Assembly (NCBI RefSeq): GCF_000591055.1
Contig: NC_020388.1
Location: forward strand, 310,001 to 374,000
Source: Natronomonas moolapensis 8.8.11
GTDB taxonomy: Archaea; Halobacteriota; Halobacteria; Halobacteriales; Haloarculaceae
Reading direction: 5' to 3'
DNA length: 64,000 nt
Positions within the stretch are counted from its first letter, which is position 1, and each line of letters opens with the position of its first letter. The notes under the pieces were generated by a model. That model was not told the origin of the DNA and searched no databases. It saw only the letters and a program-made list of their open reading frames with translations. The position numbers were made by a program, and so were the translations under genes. Of the stretch, positions 33,567-42,718 are shown one piece after another.

Positions 33567-33959
33567 ATGTCAGATTCATCGGACACAGCGAACGGCAAAC
33601 CGTCGTTGCTCGGTCGAGTGCTCTTTGCAGGTGGGCTCGCCGCCCTCGCGGTACGCAACCTGACGAACCTCGAGGGACGCGTCGCCTACGCCGACGCCAA
33701 GGGCGTCCCGGCGGCCGACCGGCTGGTCCCGGCCGCGACCGGCCTCCTGCTCGGTGGGAGCCTCGGCATCGGGACCTGGAAGCTTCCCCGGCTGTCCGGG
33801 GCGAGCGTCGCGGCCTTCTTCGTCGGCGTCACCCCGCTCATGCACGACTTCTGGGCCGTCGACGACGACGCGCGCGATCAGGAACTCACGTCGTTCCTCC
33901 AGAACGTGACGCTGCTCGGCGCTGCCGTCGTCTTCATCGGTTGGGCGACCGGCGAGTAA
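33567..33959 (+). CDS. DoxX-like membrane protein
   Basis: 130 residues with four membrane helices ([70 protein letters not shown]). The spacing and the MHDFW motif after helix 3 match DoxX/SURF4-type proteins. Members associate with quinone or redox enzymes in some organisms; no partner lies here. Convergent with the DUF1405 gene. Confidence 0.8.
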   Translation: MSDSSDTANGKPSLLGRVLFAGGLAALAVRNLTNLEGRVAYADAKGVPAADRLVPAATGLLLGGSLGIGTWKLPRLSGASVAAFFVGVTPLMHDFWAVDDDARDQELTSFLQNVTLLGAAVVFIGWATGE

Positions 33960-33991
33960 CGCCTCCGACGATTATAAATGAGCGGGGCCGT

Positions 33992-34699
33992 TCACCCGCC
34001 GGACGATCGGTCCCGCCGCAGGCGTCCTTTTTCGACCCGCGTCGCCATCGCGAGGTAAAGCGCGAACACCAACAGGCCGACTGCGCCGGCGCCGGCGACG
34101 CCGAGGGCGTCCGCGCCGAGGAACAGCGGCTCCTCGCGTGCGACGGGGAGGAACGTGTGATGGAGGTCCCCACGGACCGGGATGAAGTAATCGACGGTCG
34201 TATCGAGGGCGTACCACGCGGTTGCGGTGCCGACGCCGAGCGGCGAGAACTCGGCGATCCGGTGGAGAACGAACGCCTGCAGCACCATCGCGGCGTGGCT
34301 CCAGATCAGAAACTGCCGCATCGCGGGGTGGAGGTAGCCGAACTCGGGCCAGAACGCGAGGTGGACCCAGACGGTCCACCCGCCCAGGATGATGTTGCCG
34401 AGAAAGGCCAACGCGGTCAGCCACTCCCGCCCGTGGCCGAGTTTCCACGCCGCGAGCGCCGCGGCGAGAAACAGCGTCGCGACGGGGCTGTCGGGGACGA
34501 AGGGCCACATCGCCGTGGGCGTCCGGGCGAGTTGGAAGCCGTAGTAGTAGAAGCCGAACGCCGTCCCGGCGAGGTTCACGAGGACGATCGGCCAGACGAG
34601 ATTCAACGCGAGGTTCTCGAGTGGCTCGGGCAGCGGCGCGACGTACCGGGGGAGGTCCTCGCGGGGGACGTCGGACTCGAAGAGCCCGCGGACGTTCAT
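33992..34699 (-). CDS. DUF1405 membrane protein
   Basis: 235 residues with six or seven helices. The family-type core is [20 protein letters not shown], with [35 protein letters not shown] and [11 protein letters not shown] following. The WPFVPDSP loop between helices 1 and 2 is characteristic of DUF1405 in archaea and Bacilli; function unknown. TTTTTATT at about 34720-34727 is the TATA element for a leaderless start. Confidence 0.85.
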   Translation of the reverse strand: MNVRGLFESDVPREDLPRYVAPLPEPLENLALNLVWPIVLVNLAGTAFGFYYYGFQLARTPTAMWPFVPDSPVATLFLAAALAAWKLGHGREWLTALAFLGNIILGGWTVWVHLAFWPEFGYLHPAMRQFLIWSHAAMVLQAFVLHRIAEFSPLGVGTATAWYALDTTVDYFIPVRGDLHHTFLPVAREEPLFLGADALGVAGAGAVGLLVFALYLAMATRVEKGRLRRDRSSGG

Positions 34700-34861
34700 A
34701 CCGGGTACTCCGGGCGGGAGAATAAAAACACCCCGAGAGCGGCCGACCGGCGAGCGCCGCCCACGACGGCGGGGACGGGGCGGGTGACGGCGCGAGCAAC
34801 CAACGGTAAAGCGACGGGGGGAACGACACGGATTAAGTGTGCTCGGCCCGTACAGTTTATT

Positions 34862-35767
34862 ATGAGTGAAACGGACCTCGAGGAACTCAAACGAGGCACG
34901 GACCTCGTAAAGCGTGGTTTCGCGAAGATGCAGAAGGGCGGCGTCATCATGGACGTCGTCACGCGCGAACAGGCCCGTGTCGCCGAGGACTCGGGCGCGG
35001 TCGCCGTCATGTCGCTCGAGGCGGTCCCCGCCGACATCCGAAAGCGTGGCGGCGTCGCCCGGATGGCCGACCCCGGTGCCCTAGAGGAGATCATCGACGA
35101 GGTCTCGATCCCGGTGATGGGGAAGGCCCGAATCGGTCACACTGCCGAGGCGCAGATCCTCGAGGCGACCGGCGCGGACATGATCGACGAGTCGGAGGTG
35201 CTCACGACCGCCGACGAGCGCTATCACATCGACAAGCGAGAGCTCACATCGCCGTTCGTCTGCGGGGCCCGAAACCTCCAGGAGGCGCTGCGACGGATCG
35301 ACGAGGGCGCGGCGATGATCCGGACGAAAGGCGAAGCCGGGACCGGCGACGTGAACCAGGCCGTCACCCACCAGCGGAACATCCAGCGTGCGATCCGCAT
35401 GCTCTCCGGGATGGCCTACGAGGAGCGCGACGAGTGGGCCAGAGAGCACGGGGCACCCCGCGAACTCGTCCACGAGACGGCCGAAATGGGCCGGCTTCCG
35501 GTGGTCAACTTCGCGGCGGGCGGGATCGCGACCCCCGCCGACGCCGCGCTCATGATGCAGTTGGGCTGTGACGGCATCTTCGTCGGCTCCGGCATCTTCG
35601 GCGCGGAGAACCCCCAGGCGATGGGCGAGGCGGTCGTCGCGGCCGTCAACAACTACGACGACCCGGACACGCTCAAGGAGATCGCCAAGTCCCCCGGCAA
35701 GGGCATGAAGGGTCAGGCGAACGAGACGATGCCCGAAGAGGAACAACTGCAGGGCCGCGGCGTCTGA
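34862..35767 (+). CDS. pdxS: Pyridoxal 5'-phosphate synthase lyase subunit PdxS
   Basis: 301-residue TIM-barrel synthase that makes PLP from ribose 5-phosphate, glyceraldehyde 3-phosphate and ammonia from PdxT. Motifs: [38 protein letters not shown], the Schiff-base Lys in [29 protein letters not shown] and [18 protein letters not shown]. pdxT is not adjacent; it must be elsewhere. A TTAAGT element about 27 bases before the ATG fits the promoter. Confidence 0.96.
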   Translation: MSETDLEELKRGTDLVKRGFAKMQKGGVIMDVVTREQARVAEDSGAVAVMSLEAVPADIRKRGGVARMADPGALEEIIDEVSIPVMGKARIGHTAEAQILEATGADMIDESEVLTTADERYHIDKRELTSPFVCGARNLQEALRRIDEGAAMIRTKGEAGTGDVNQAVTHQRNIQRAIRMLSGMAYEERDEWAREHGAPRELVHETAEMGRLPVVNFAAGGIATPADAALMMQLGCDGIFVGSGIFGAENPQAMGEAVVAAVNNYDDPDTLKEIAKSPGKGMKGQANETMPEEEQLQGRGV

Positions 35768-35844
35768 ACGGGACACACGCCGTCGGACAGCCGACCGACA
35801 ACCGACGCCGTCCTGAGTGCTGCCGGACGGCACGTTTTCTCATC

Positions 35845-36933
35845 TCACGTGACCTCGGGGTCCCGATTCCGGGGATAGCGCTGTTCCGCCACGGCGAACG
35901 CGAGCGTGCTCGCCACCCCGAGAAACGTCCCGGTCGTCAGCGTCACCGCGAGATACGACAACTCGGCGAACGGCAACGAGAGGAAGAACGCGGACACCCC
36001 ATGGAGGACGATGGCGATGGCGACGACGTAGAACGGGGCGTTGAGGTACCGCCACCGGAATCCACCCGCGAGGTACTCGTCCGTGATCCGGCCGAGGGCG
36101 GCGACCACGCCGCCGGCGGCGGCCCACTGGACGGCCCCGTAGACGAACGCCGCGACCGGCTGGATCGCCCCGGAGTCGGCGTCCGTGAGCCGATCTATCG
36201 CGTCGAGGCCGCCGACGCCTCCGACGACGACGAGCGCCGCCGCGACGACGTACGTGACGAGTTGGACCCGCCCGGAGAAGAGCCCGACGCGGATCCCCTC
36301 GAGCGCTCCGTCGATCGTGTCCTCGAGACCCAACCCCCGAAAGAGGACGTACAACCCGAGCAGCGCCGAGATGACGCCGAACGTCGACCCGGGGAGGCCG
36401 ATGACGTCGGCGAGGATGGCGATCGGGTATATCAAAAGCAAAATACCGAGTGGGATGAGGATCGTCCCCCGCGTTTCGGGGTCCGCAAGCACCTGCTTGA
36501 ACGTGTAGTACATCGATTCGAGATCCTGGGCCTGCCGCACGACGACGCGCCGAACCCCGTCGATCGGGACTCGCGACCGGATGACCGGCAGGACGCTTTC
36601 GTCCTGTGCGCCGTCCGTGACGACGACCGCTTTGACGTCCTCGCCGGTCGACAGCGATGCGAGGACCGTATCGACCTCCTCGCCGACCTTTCGGTTCGCC
36701 GAGACGTCCGCCTTGGCGGTTCCCGTGACGACGGCCACCTCGACGGACTCGTCGTCGATGTTGTCGTGGACGTGGATGCCCTGAAAACAGACGTTGACGT
36801 CCGAGTCCTCGGGGTCGGCGGTCGCCAAGGCGACGGCGGCCGACTCGACAGCGTCGCGGCCGACGACGGGGGTGTCGAACGACGTCTTCCGGCCGAGGTC
36901 GTCGTCGAGGTCGACACAGAGGATCAACAGCAT
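35845..36933 (-). CDS. DUF373 membrane protein
   Basis: 362 residues: a soluble N-terminal alpha/beta domain (MLLILCVDLDDDLGRKTSFD; VVVTDGAQDESVLPVIRSRV) and a C-terminal half with about six membrane helices from residue 157 (ILIPLGILLLIYPIAILADV onward). The CVDLDDDLG start and TDGAxDE motif define archaeal DUF373 (function unknown). CTTAACCC at about 36962-36969 is the probable TATA element. Confidence 0.88.
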   Translation of the reverse strand: MLLILCVDLDDDLGRKTSFDTPVVGRDAVESAAVALATADPEDSDVNVCFQGIHVHDNIDDESVEVAVVTGTAKADVSANRKVGEEVDTVLASLSTGEDVKAVVVTDGAQDESVLPVIRSRVPIDGVRRVVVRQAQDLESMYYTFKQVLADPETRGTILIPLGILLLIYPIAILADVIGLPGSTFGVISALLGLYVLFRGLGLEDTIDGALEGIRVGLFSGRVQLVTYVVAAALVVVGGVGGLDAIDRLTDADSGAIQPVAAFVYGAVQWAAAGGVVAALGRITDEYLAGGFRWRYLNAPFYVVAIAIVLHGVSAFFLSLPFAELSYLAVTLTTGTFLGVASTLAFAVAEQRYPRNRDPEVT

Positions 36934-37034
36934 CGATCGTTGTAGGGCGTTTCGCGCGACGGGTTAAGTTCCTTCTCCCCCGGCGTCAGCGTCCGTCCGA
37001 TCGCACTCTCCGAGCGACGGCGGACCGGCCCACA

Positions 37035-38315
37035 CTATCGCGATCCGACCCCGCCGCCGAACGCCGAGAGGTCGCTTTGGATCCCGGCCGCGAGTGTCGA
37101 CTTCCGCCGGAGGTCGGCCATCGACACCGGAAGCCGGGGAACCAGTTCCCGGACAGCGCCGTGGAAGCTCTCGGCGACCGCCGCCTCGCCGGCGACCGCG
37201 TCCCGGATCGACTCGCGGATCTGCCAGACGCCGACGGGCGCCCAGTACCCATCCGTCGCGTGTCTGATCACGAACACCTTCGCCTGCCGGCCGCGCTCGG
37301 CGAGCGCCTCGAGGACGCCGAGTCGGGCGGCGTAGTAGGCCCCCGAGGTCTCCTCGACGTACTCCGTTCGCCCCTCGTAGCCCTCGCTGTCGGCGGCCAT
37401 GTACAACTGCCCGTTCGGGTCGGGGTTCCAGATGCTGCCCGGCGCTTTCAACTCGAGGAGTTCGAACTCCCACTCGCCGGGCGCGGCGACGACCCAGTAC
37501 TCGTTGCCCATGTACTCGGCGTGCCACACCGACGTCTGCCCGATCGTGGGGGCGTTGCGGACGGTCCCCCGGAGGTACTGCCCGATCGTGTCGTCGACGG
37601 CGGTGATCGACCACCGCGTCGGGACGAGCCGTCGGTTCTCTCCCTGCCCGAGCGCGCCGACCGAGAGCACGTTGTTGATTTCGTAGACGTCGAACCCCCG
37701 CCGATAGAGGTACGTCATCGCGCCCGTCGCGCGCCAATCGTCGTCCGAGAGCGTCTTTTCGACCGCCCGCGGGATCGAGGGGTTCTCCGTCACGCGGGCG
37801 GTGTCGGCCCCGACCCGCGGCCCCCGGGGGGCAGCGATGTCCTCCAAGGAGCCGTCGAGATCGAACCCGGGACGGTCCTCGAGACCGAGTTCGACGTCGA
37901 CCGGGCGGTCGGCGATGGCGACCTCGCGTTGGGTGCCGACGAAGCCGTCCCAGACGTCGCGGGCGTCGACGTTCGAGCGCCGCGTGGAGTTCAAAAGGCC
38001 CGTCCGGCGCTCGAAGACGTCGTCGATGTCGTACCCCTGCTCGTACCACGCGCCGGTCGTGACGTAGTCGGCGGCGTCGTCCTCGTCGCCGACTGGGGCG
38101 AGGAGGCCGGCCGAGACCTGTGGATACCCCGACCGGCCGACGAACACCGAGGGGGCCGTCGAGCCGACGAGCGTCTCCCCGGAGAGCGTCTCGTCGAAGC
38201 GGGTCCTCGCGTCGTCGATGTATTTGGTGACGGCGTAGGACTTCTCCTCGGCGAGTTTCCGGAGTTCGACCGACTCCTCGCGGTCGAGGTCGTCGACGTA
38301 CTCGTCGAGGCGCAT
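37035..38315 (-). CDS. nreA: DNA repair protein NreA with C-terminal PCNA-binding motif
   Basis: 426-residue archaeal Nre protein, implicated in repair of mitomycin-type damage with PCNA and Hef (established in Haloferax). Conserved parts: STAPSVFVGRSGYPQVSAGL, GAMTYLYRRGFDVYEINNVL, and RWSITAVDDTIGQYL. The last residues GIQSDLSAFGG form a QxxLxxF-type PIP box. ATG 38315 (MRLDEYVDDLD) is chosen because longer readings add unrelated residues. Divergent from rnhA with 101 bases between. Confidence 0.9.
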   Translation of the reverse strand: MRLDEYVDDLDREESVELRKLAEEKSYAVTKYIDDARTRFDETLSGETLVGSTAPSVFVGRSGYPQVSAGLLAPVGDEDDAADYVTTGAWYEQGYDIDDVFERRTGLLNSTRRSNVDARDVWDGFVGTQREVAIADRPVDVELGLEDRPGFDLDGSLEDIAAPRGPRVGADTARVTENPSIPRAVEKTLSDDDWRATGAMTYLYRRGFDVYEINNVLSVGALGQGENRRLVPTRWSITAVDDTIGQYLRGTVRNAPTIGQTSVWHAEYMGNEYWVVAAPGEWEFELLELKAPGSIWNPDPNGQLYMAADSEGYEGRTEYVEETSGAYYAARLGVLEALAERGRQAKVFVIRHATDGYWAPVGVWQIRESIRDAVAGEAAVAESFHGAVRELVPRLPVSMADLRRKSTLAAGIQSDLSAFGGGVGSR

Positions 38316-38416
38316 ACGGTCGGTTCGGGGCGGGCGTTGAAATGTCGTTCGGGAACCGGGGGCGACCCCGAGGAGCGACCGCAACCCCTATTTTCGCCCG
38401 ACTGCGAACCGAACGT

Positions 38417-39007
38417 ATGCCCGTCATCGACTGCGATCCCGACCGCGCCAGGGAGCGCTTGGAGTCCGAGGGCGTCGAGACCCGCCCCGGGAACACCGAC
38501 CACGAACTGTGGCGGGCCGACCGCGGAGGCGCGACGGCGGTCGCCTACGAGGGGTCGGTCGTCGTTCAGGGGAGCAACCCCGCCCGTCTGGCAGGGTTCA
38601 TCGAGGACGGCGGCGGCCGGGCGCACGTCTACTTCGACGGCGCCTCCCGTGGCAACCCCGGTCCGGCCGCGATCGGGTGGGTGATCGTCACGGACGACGG
38701 GATCGTCGCCGAGGGATCCGAGCGGATCGGCCGCGCGACGAACAACCAAGCCGAGTACGAGGCCTTGCTCGCGGCGCTCGAGGCCGCGACCGACTACGGT
38801 TTCGAGGACCTCGTTATCAAGGGCGACTCACAGCTCATCGTCAAGCAGGTCCGCGGCGAGTGGGACGCCAACGATCCGACGCTGCGCGAAAAGCGGGTTC
38901 GCGTCCGGGAGCTGCTTCGCGGGGTCGACGAGTGGAGTCTCGATCACGTTCCACGGGAGATAAACGACCGTGCCGACGGACTGGCAAACGAGGCACTCGA
39001 TGACTGA
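38417..39007 (+). CDS. rnhA: Ribonuclease HI
   Basis: 196 residues; cleaves RNA in RNA-DNA hybrids. The C-terminal RNase H domain (about 72-196) has the catalytic set: Asp in VYFDGASRGNPGPAAIGW, Glu in TNNQAEYEALLAALE, Asp in LVIKGDSQLIVKQVRGEW and Asp in VPREINDRADGLANEA. The first 70 residues are a haloarchaeal extension not found in bacterial RNase HI. The last 8 bases overlap the next gene, which is therefore co-translated. Confidence 0.93.
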   Translation: MPVIDCDPDRARERLESEGVETRPGNTDHELWRADRGGATAVAYEGSVVVQGSNPARLAGFIEDGGGRAHVYFDGASRGNPGPAAIGWVIVTDDGIVAEGSERIGRATNNQAEYEALLAALEAATDYGFEDLVIKGDSQLIVKQVRGEWDANDPTLREKRVRVRELLRGVDEWSLDHVPREINDRADGLANEALDD

Positions 39008-39605
39008 CGACGCCCCCCACTCGGCCGACGATCCCTCCGGGAATGCGGACGACCGAACCGACGACCCACCGCTCCCCGAGACCGCAATCGAGCGCGCGGA
39101 GCGGTTGACCCGACACCTACAGAACGCGGTCGACGACGATGAGCGTGCGGCCTACCGACGCGAGCGCGATGCGCTGCTCGGAGCACACGGCTACGACGCC
39201 CGCGTCCGGGCGGGCGAAACCGGCGAGACGCTCGTGTTGTACCCCGCGGAGTGGACCGACGAGGGCACGATCCGAACCGACCGGATCGACGACACGGGCC
39301 GGGCGGTCGAGCGTCCTCTCTCCGGCCCCGGTTCCGGCGCTGACTGGGCCGAAATCGACGAGCACAACCGAGCGATCGCGGCCCGCGTCCGGGAGCGACA
39401 CGGCGAGGTCCACGGCGAGACGGCCACCGCGTTCGCCGAGTTCATGAGCAACCACTACGCGAAGCCGATCGAGCGGGCGACCCCCGACGAGCGCGAGGAG
39501 TTCCGCACGGAGTATTTCCCCCGGAACGCGTGGCCGACGGACGAACAGCGCGAGCGGCTCGCGGCGTCGGTTCGACTCACCGTCGAGGCGGCCGAGGAAA
39601 CCTGA
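39000..39605 (+). CDS. rnhA-operon protein of unknown function (DUF7108-like)
   Basis: 201-residue acidic soluble protein, starting at the ATG that overlaps the rnhA stop by 8 bases. Conserved-looking stretches: AERLTRHLQNAVDDDERAAY, VLYPAEWTDEGTIRTDRIDD and EFMSNHYAKPIERATPDERE. Haloarchaea often have such a gene directly after rnhA, but no activity is known to me. Coupling suggests work on RNA-DNA hybrids or a shared regulation. Confidence 0.75.
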   Translation: MTDDAPHSADDPSGNADDRTDDPPLPETAIERAERLTRHLQNAVDDDERAAYRRERDALLGAHGYDARVRAGETGETLVLYPAEWTDEGTIRTDRIDDTGRAVERPLSGPGSGADWAEIDEHNRAIAARVRERHGEVHGETATAFAEFMSNHYAKPIERATPDEREEFRTEYFPRNAWPTDEQRERLAASVRLTVEAAEET

Positions 39606-39726
39606 CACTCGCGCTCGTGGTGGCCGAGAGGACGCACCCCGGTTCGTCGTCGAGGCGGCCGGGGGGAAGCCACCGGAGTGACCCGATGTCGAAAGCTCTT
39701 TGCGACCCTCGGGCACAACGCCGGGT

Positions 39727-40266
39727 ATGGCCGGAGCAAACCTCTGGGAAGACCTCGAGACGGGTCCGAACGCCCCCGAAGAGATCTACGCCGTCGTAGA
39801 GTGCCTCAAAGGCGAACGAAACAAATACGAGTACGACAAGGACATCCCCGGCGTCGTGCTGGACCGGGTGCTGCACTCGAACGTCCACTACCCCTCTGAT
39901 TACGGGTTTATTCCGCAGTCGTACTACGACGACGAGGACCCCTTCGACGTGTTGGTCCTCGTCGAGGATCAGACGTTCCCGGGGTGCGTCGTCGAGGCCC
40001 GCCCCGTCGCGTTGATGAAGATGGACGACGACGGCGAGCAGGACGACAAGGTCATTGCGGTCCCCACGGAGGACCCCCGATACGACCACATCGAGGACCT
40101 GGCGGACATTCCCCAACAGCAACTCGACGAAATCGACGAGTTCTTCAATACGTATAAAAACCTCGAGGCGGGCAAGGAAGTCGAGACGCAGGGCTGGGAG
40201 GACAGGCAGGCTGCGATGGACGCGATCGAACACGCCCAAGAGCTTTACGAGGAACACTTCGATTGA
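39727..40266 (+). CDS. ppa: Inorganic pyrophosphatase (family I)
   Basis: 179 residues; hydrolyses pyrophosphate and so drives nucleic-acid and tRNA charging reactions. The metal-binding signature is in YYDDEDPFDVLVLVEDQ (DxxDPxD). Other active-site stretches are NKYEYDKDIPG, HYPSDYGFIPQSY and EDLADIPQQQLDEIDEFF. ATG 39727 (MAGANLWEDLETGPNAP) fits the family; earlier codons do not. Confidence 0.96.
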   Translation: MAGANLWEDLETGPNAPEEIYAVVECLKGERNKYEYDKDIPGVVLDRVLHSNVHYPSDYGFIPQSYYDDEDPFDVLVLVEDQTFPGCVVEARPVALMKMDDDGEQDDKVIAVPTEDPRYDHIEDLADIPQQQLDEIDEFFNTYKNLEAGKEVETQGWEDRQAAMDAIEHAQELYEEHFD

Positions 40267-40267
40267 C

Positions 40268-40313
40268 ATCCTCCCCGGTCCAAAGGGCGAGGATTCCCCG
40301 AAGGGGATATTCA
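40268..40313. mobile_element. Hairpin pair like an IS200/IS605 end (scar)
   Basis: Two adjacent hairpins: ATCCTCCCC...GGGCGAGGAT and TCCCCGAAGGGGA. GACATCCTCCCC...GAGGATTCC is the form of the transposon end near tnpB in haloarchaeal IS200/IS605 elements. No transposase reading is left. The scar lies between ppa and the SRP RNA. Confidence 0.4.
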
Positions 40314-40510
40314 GGTCGTGCGCTTCCTCGGGCCTCAACTACGCTTTCGCGTGGGCCGTCGAAGGTCGCCACCGGGTCCTGTCGTCGTGTATACGTTCCC
40401 GCACACTACGGAGCATCTCCGGGGACCTGCCGGCTCCACCGCCCGGTCGACGACCGCCCGACTGCGGGCGGTTTCGAGACGAAAGGCCCTTATGCGACAA
40501 CCGTCTACTG

Positions 40511-40830
40511 TTGGATGGACTAGGTCGGGCGGTTAGGCCCCGCTCGCAACCCGCGCTATGGTCTTCAGCGGGGACCGAATCCGGGGCACGTCCGGGCCAA
40601 CCGGTACGGGCCCCGCAAGCTAACGTCGAAGCCTCGTCCTGCGAGGGCAGCGGTCCGCGCGCCGGCGTCTGCAGGGACGTTCGGGCGCGGTTAACCGCGG
40701 GGAATCCGCCAGGCACGGAAGTGAGCAGCGGGCCCGCGGACAGCTGTCGCCCGCAGGGTCGCGGGGTGGAGGAGGCACGCGGGACTCCCCGTATCGAGCG
40801 GCCCGGGCACACCCCGGGTCCACCAATCTT
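40511..40830 (+). ncRNA. ffs: 7S signal recognition particle RNA
   Basis: About 320 nt. The ends pair: TTGG-A-TGGAC (40511-40520) with GTCCACCAA (40818-40826), archaeal helix 1. The 5' domain has GGTCGGGCGGTTAGGCCCC and TATGGTCTTCAGCGGGG; the S domain has the helix 8 core CCAGGCACGGAAGTGAGCAG, which binds SRP54. A pyrimidine-rich stretch with five T's (to about 40840) follows. CCTTATG at about 40487 is the likely TATA element. There is no protein gene in 40267-40861. Exact ends are uncertain by a few bases. Confidence 0.88.
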
Positions 40831-40861
40831 TGCGTTTTTGGGTCGTGAGTCGGCCGAGCGG

Positions 40862-42718
40862 TCAGACAACTCCAGCACCGGCGAAAGAAATATAACAGAT
40901 CATAACGAGCGCCGCGGAATGAAACAGCGCCTCGTATCGACCGCGAGAGGCGACGCCGACGAACCACCCACAGGCGAGCATCGTCGCCTGCGTGACGAGG
41001 TAGAACCGCCAGCCGCTGGCGTCGACGACGTCGCGATCGATCGCGGCGCCCGTGCCCGTCTGTTCACCGACTCTGACGAACCACTCGAGAAGGAACACGT
41101 CGACGGCGAGCACGACTGCGAGGAGCAAAACCGCCGTGGTCCACCCGATGACGACGTAGACGAGCATCGCCGAACGCAGTTGCTTTCGCTGATGATACAG
41201 CGATCCGATCTCGGCCTGAAGCGTCTCGAACGTCGTTTCGGCATCGCTTCCGACGTCGATCGCTCCGGTGACGAGGCCGACTGTCTGTTCGGCCAGCGGC
41301 GTTCCGACGCGGTCGAGGAACCGATCGAGTGCCGCCCGGCGGGCGTCGCCCGCGTCGGGCGCGGCCGTCAGACTGAGCCGGAATACGAGGTCGTCGATAT
41401 CCGCCCGGAGTACCCGAACGTCGACTCCGTCGGCGGCCCGCCGCACCGCCGTACCGAGGGGATTCCCCAATCCGACGTGTCCGGCGACCGCGTGGACGAA
41501 CTCGCGTATCTCACGGTCCTTCGCGTCGTCGAGACGTTCACGTTTCACCGCGACGGCGCCCACCGGGAACCCGTACGCCGAATATCCTAACAACACGGCG
41601 TCAGTGGTCGGTTCTCCGGACAGCCACAGCAGCCACGCGACGACGGCCGCCGGGAACGCGAACACGAACGCCGCACTCGCCGGGTTCGTCGCCGCCGTCG
41701 TGACGGTCGCGATCCCGGTCGGACGTTCGTACGTCCGGGCGTGATCCGGCGGGCGGAGTTCGGCGACCAGAAACGCCGTCGCCCCACCGGCGACGATGAC
41801 GAACGCCGACCCCCCGTACACCAGCAGTCCCTCGACTGTCGGCGATCCTGGAAGCGGGGTTGCCCCGGACGGCCCAACCGTGAGCGCCGCCGTGATCGTC
41901 GCGACGACGACGAGCAGGGCGGGTAACACGAGGACAAAGAGAAACAGCTCCGCGAGGAGATCGGTATACTCGCCCGCCCGCTGGCGGGCACGGGAGCGTT
42001 GATGTGACAGCATCCGCGATTCCCGCCGGAGGTACCCCTGCAGCGACTCGGCACCGCCGCCAGCGTGTTCGCGGAACCTCAACAGAAACGGCGAAAGCAT
42101 CCCGCGGGAAGGCGTCTCCCTGGCGATCCGCCGGAGCCCGGTATCGAGACTTCCGGTCAGTGCGGCGGTTTCGAGCACCCGTTCGAAGGACGTGCTGGCT
42201 TCGCCGTAGGCGTCCTGCTCGGCGACGGTCCGTACCATCTCGTGGCGACTCTCGCTGCCGTCGGCGAGCGCACGAAGGTAGCGAGCCGCCCCCGGAAGCG
42301 ACCGCTCGATGGACGCGCGCCGGGCGCTGGCCCGCCACCGGAGGTACGTCCCGCCCGCCGTGACGGTCAGCCGTTTGGCGAACAGCCCGAAGGCGAGCCC
42401 AAGGAGGATGAGAAACGATCCCGGGGCGGGCGAGACGGCCTCGGGAAGCACCACCGTTGCGATCCGCCCTGCCGTCTCAGCCACCGAGACGGATGGCGCG
42501 GACCCAACGAACAGGACAGTGCCGAAGGCGAACACCCCAACGAGCCACGAAAGCCCATAGACCCGCGAGAGATACATGTCGAATCCAACCGAGAGCGCCG
42601 CCCCGCGGTACCGGTCTCGGTCGACGTCGTGACGGGGACGGTCGGCGTGTCGAGAAAAGAGCGCGTACAGGCCCCGGTCTACGTGTCCGGCTGCTCGGCC
42701 GACGACGCGGCTACTCAT
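40862..42718 (-). CDS. pilC2: Type IV pilus platform protein PilC (second copy)
   Basis: 618-residue GspF/TadC-type membrane protein with two F domains (about 95-240: LPGAARYLRALADGSESRHE; and about 390-520: EIREFVHAVAGHVGLGNPLG) and about nine membrane helices. ATG 42718 overlaps the stop of the upstream ATPase gene by 8 bases (ATGAGTAG), so the pair is coupled. It differs clearly in sequence from the copy at 29905, suggesting a separate pilus-like system. Its end abuts the 3' side of the SRP RNA gene. Confidence 0.88.
   Translation of the reverse strand: MSSRVVGRAAGHVDRGLYALFSRHADRPRHDVDRDRYRGAALSVGFDMYLSRVYGLSWLVGVFAFGTVLFVGSAPSVSVAETAGRIATVVLPEAVSPAPGSFLILLGLAFGLFAKRLTVTAGGTYLRWRASARRASIERSLPGAARYLRALADGSESRHEMVRTVAEQDAYGEASTSFERVLETAALTGSLDTGLRRIARETPSRGMLSPFLLRFREHAGGGAESLQGYLRRESRMLSHQRSRARQRAGEYTDLLAELFLFVLVLPALLVVVATITAALTVGPSGATPLPGSPTVEGLLVYGGSAFVIVAGGATAFLVAELRPPDHARTYERPTGIATVTTAATNPASAAFVFAFPAAVVAWLLWLSGEPTTDAVLLGYSAYGFPVGAVAVKRERLDDAKDREIREFVHAVAGHVGLGNPLGTAVRRAADGVDVRVLRADIDDLVFRLSLTAAPDAGDARRAALDRFLDRVGTPLAEQTVGLVTGAIDVGSDAETTFETLQAEIGSLYHQRKQLRSAMLVYVVIGWTTAVLLLAVVLAVDVFLLEWFVRVGEQTGTGAAIDRDVVDASGWRFYLVTQATMLACGWFVGVASRGRYEALFHSAALVMICYISFAGAGVV

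Noticed and set aside
33058-33579. Minus-strand readings of about 170 codons in the tRNA-Gly array (repeated FETSLRSVSLSRGFAARS)
   Set aside because: The repeated peptide mirrors the 103-bp DNA repeat and the hairpins. No start or promoter signal and no independent coding bias.
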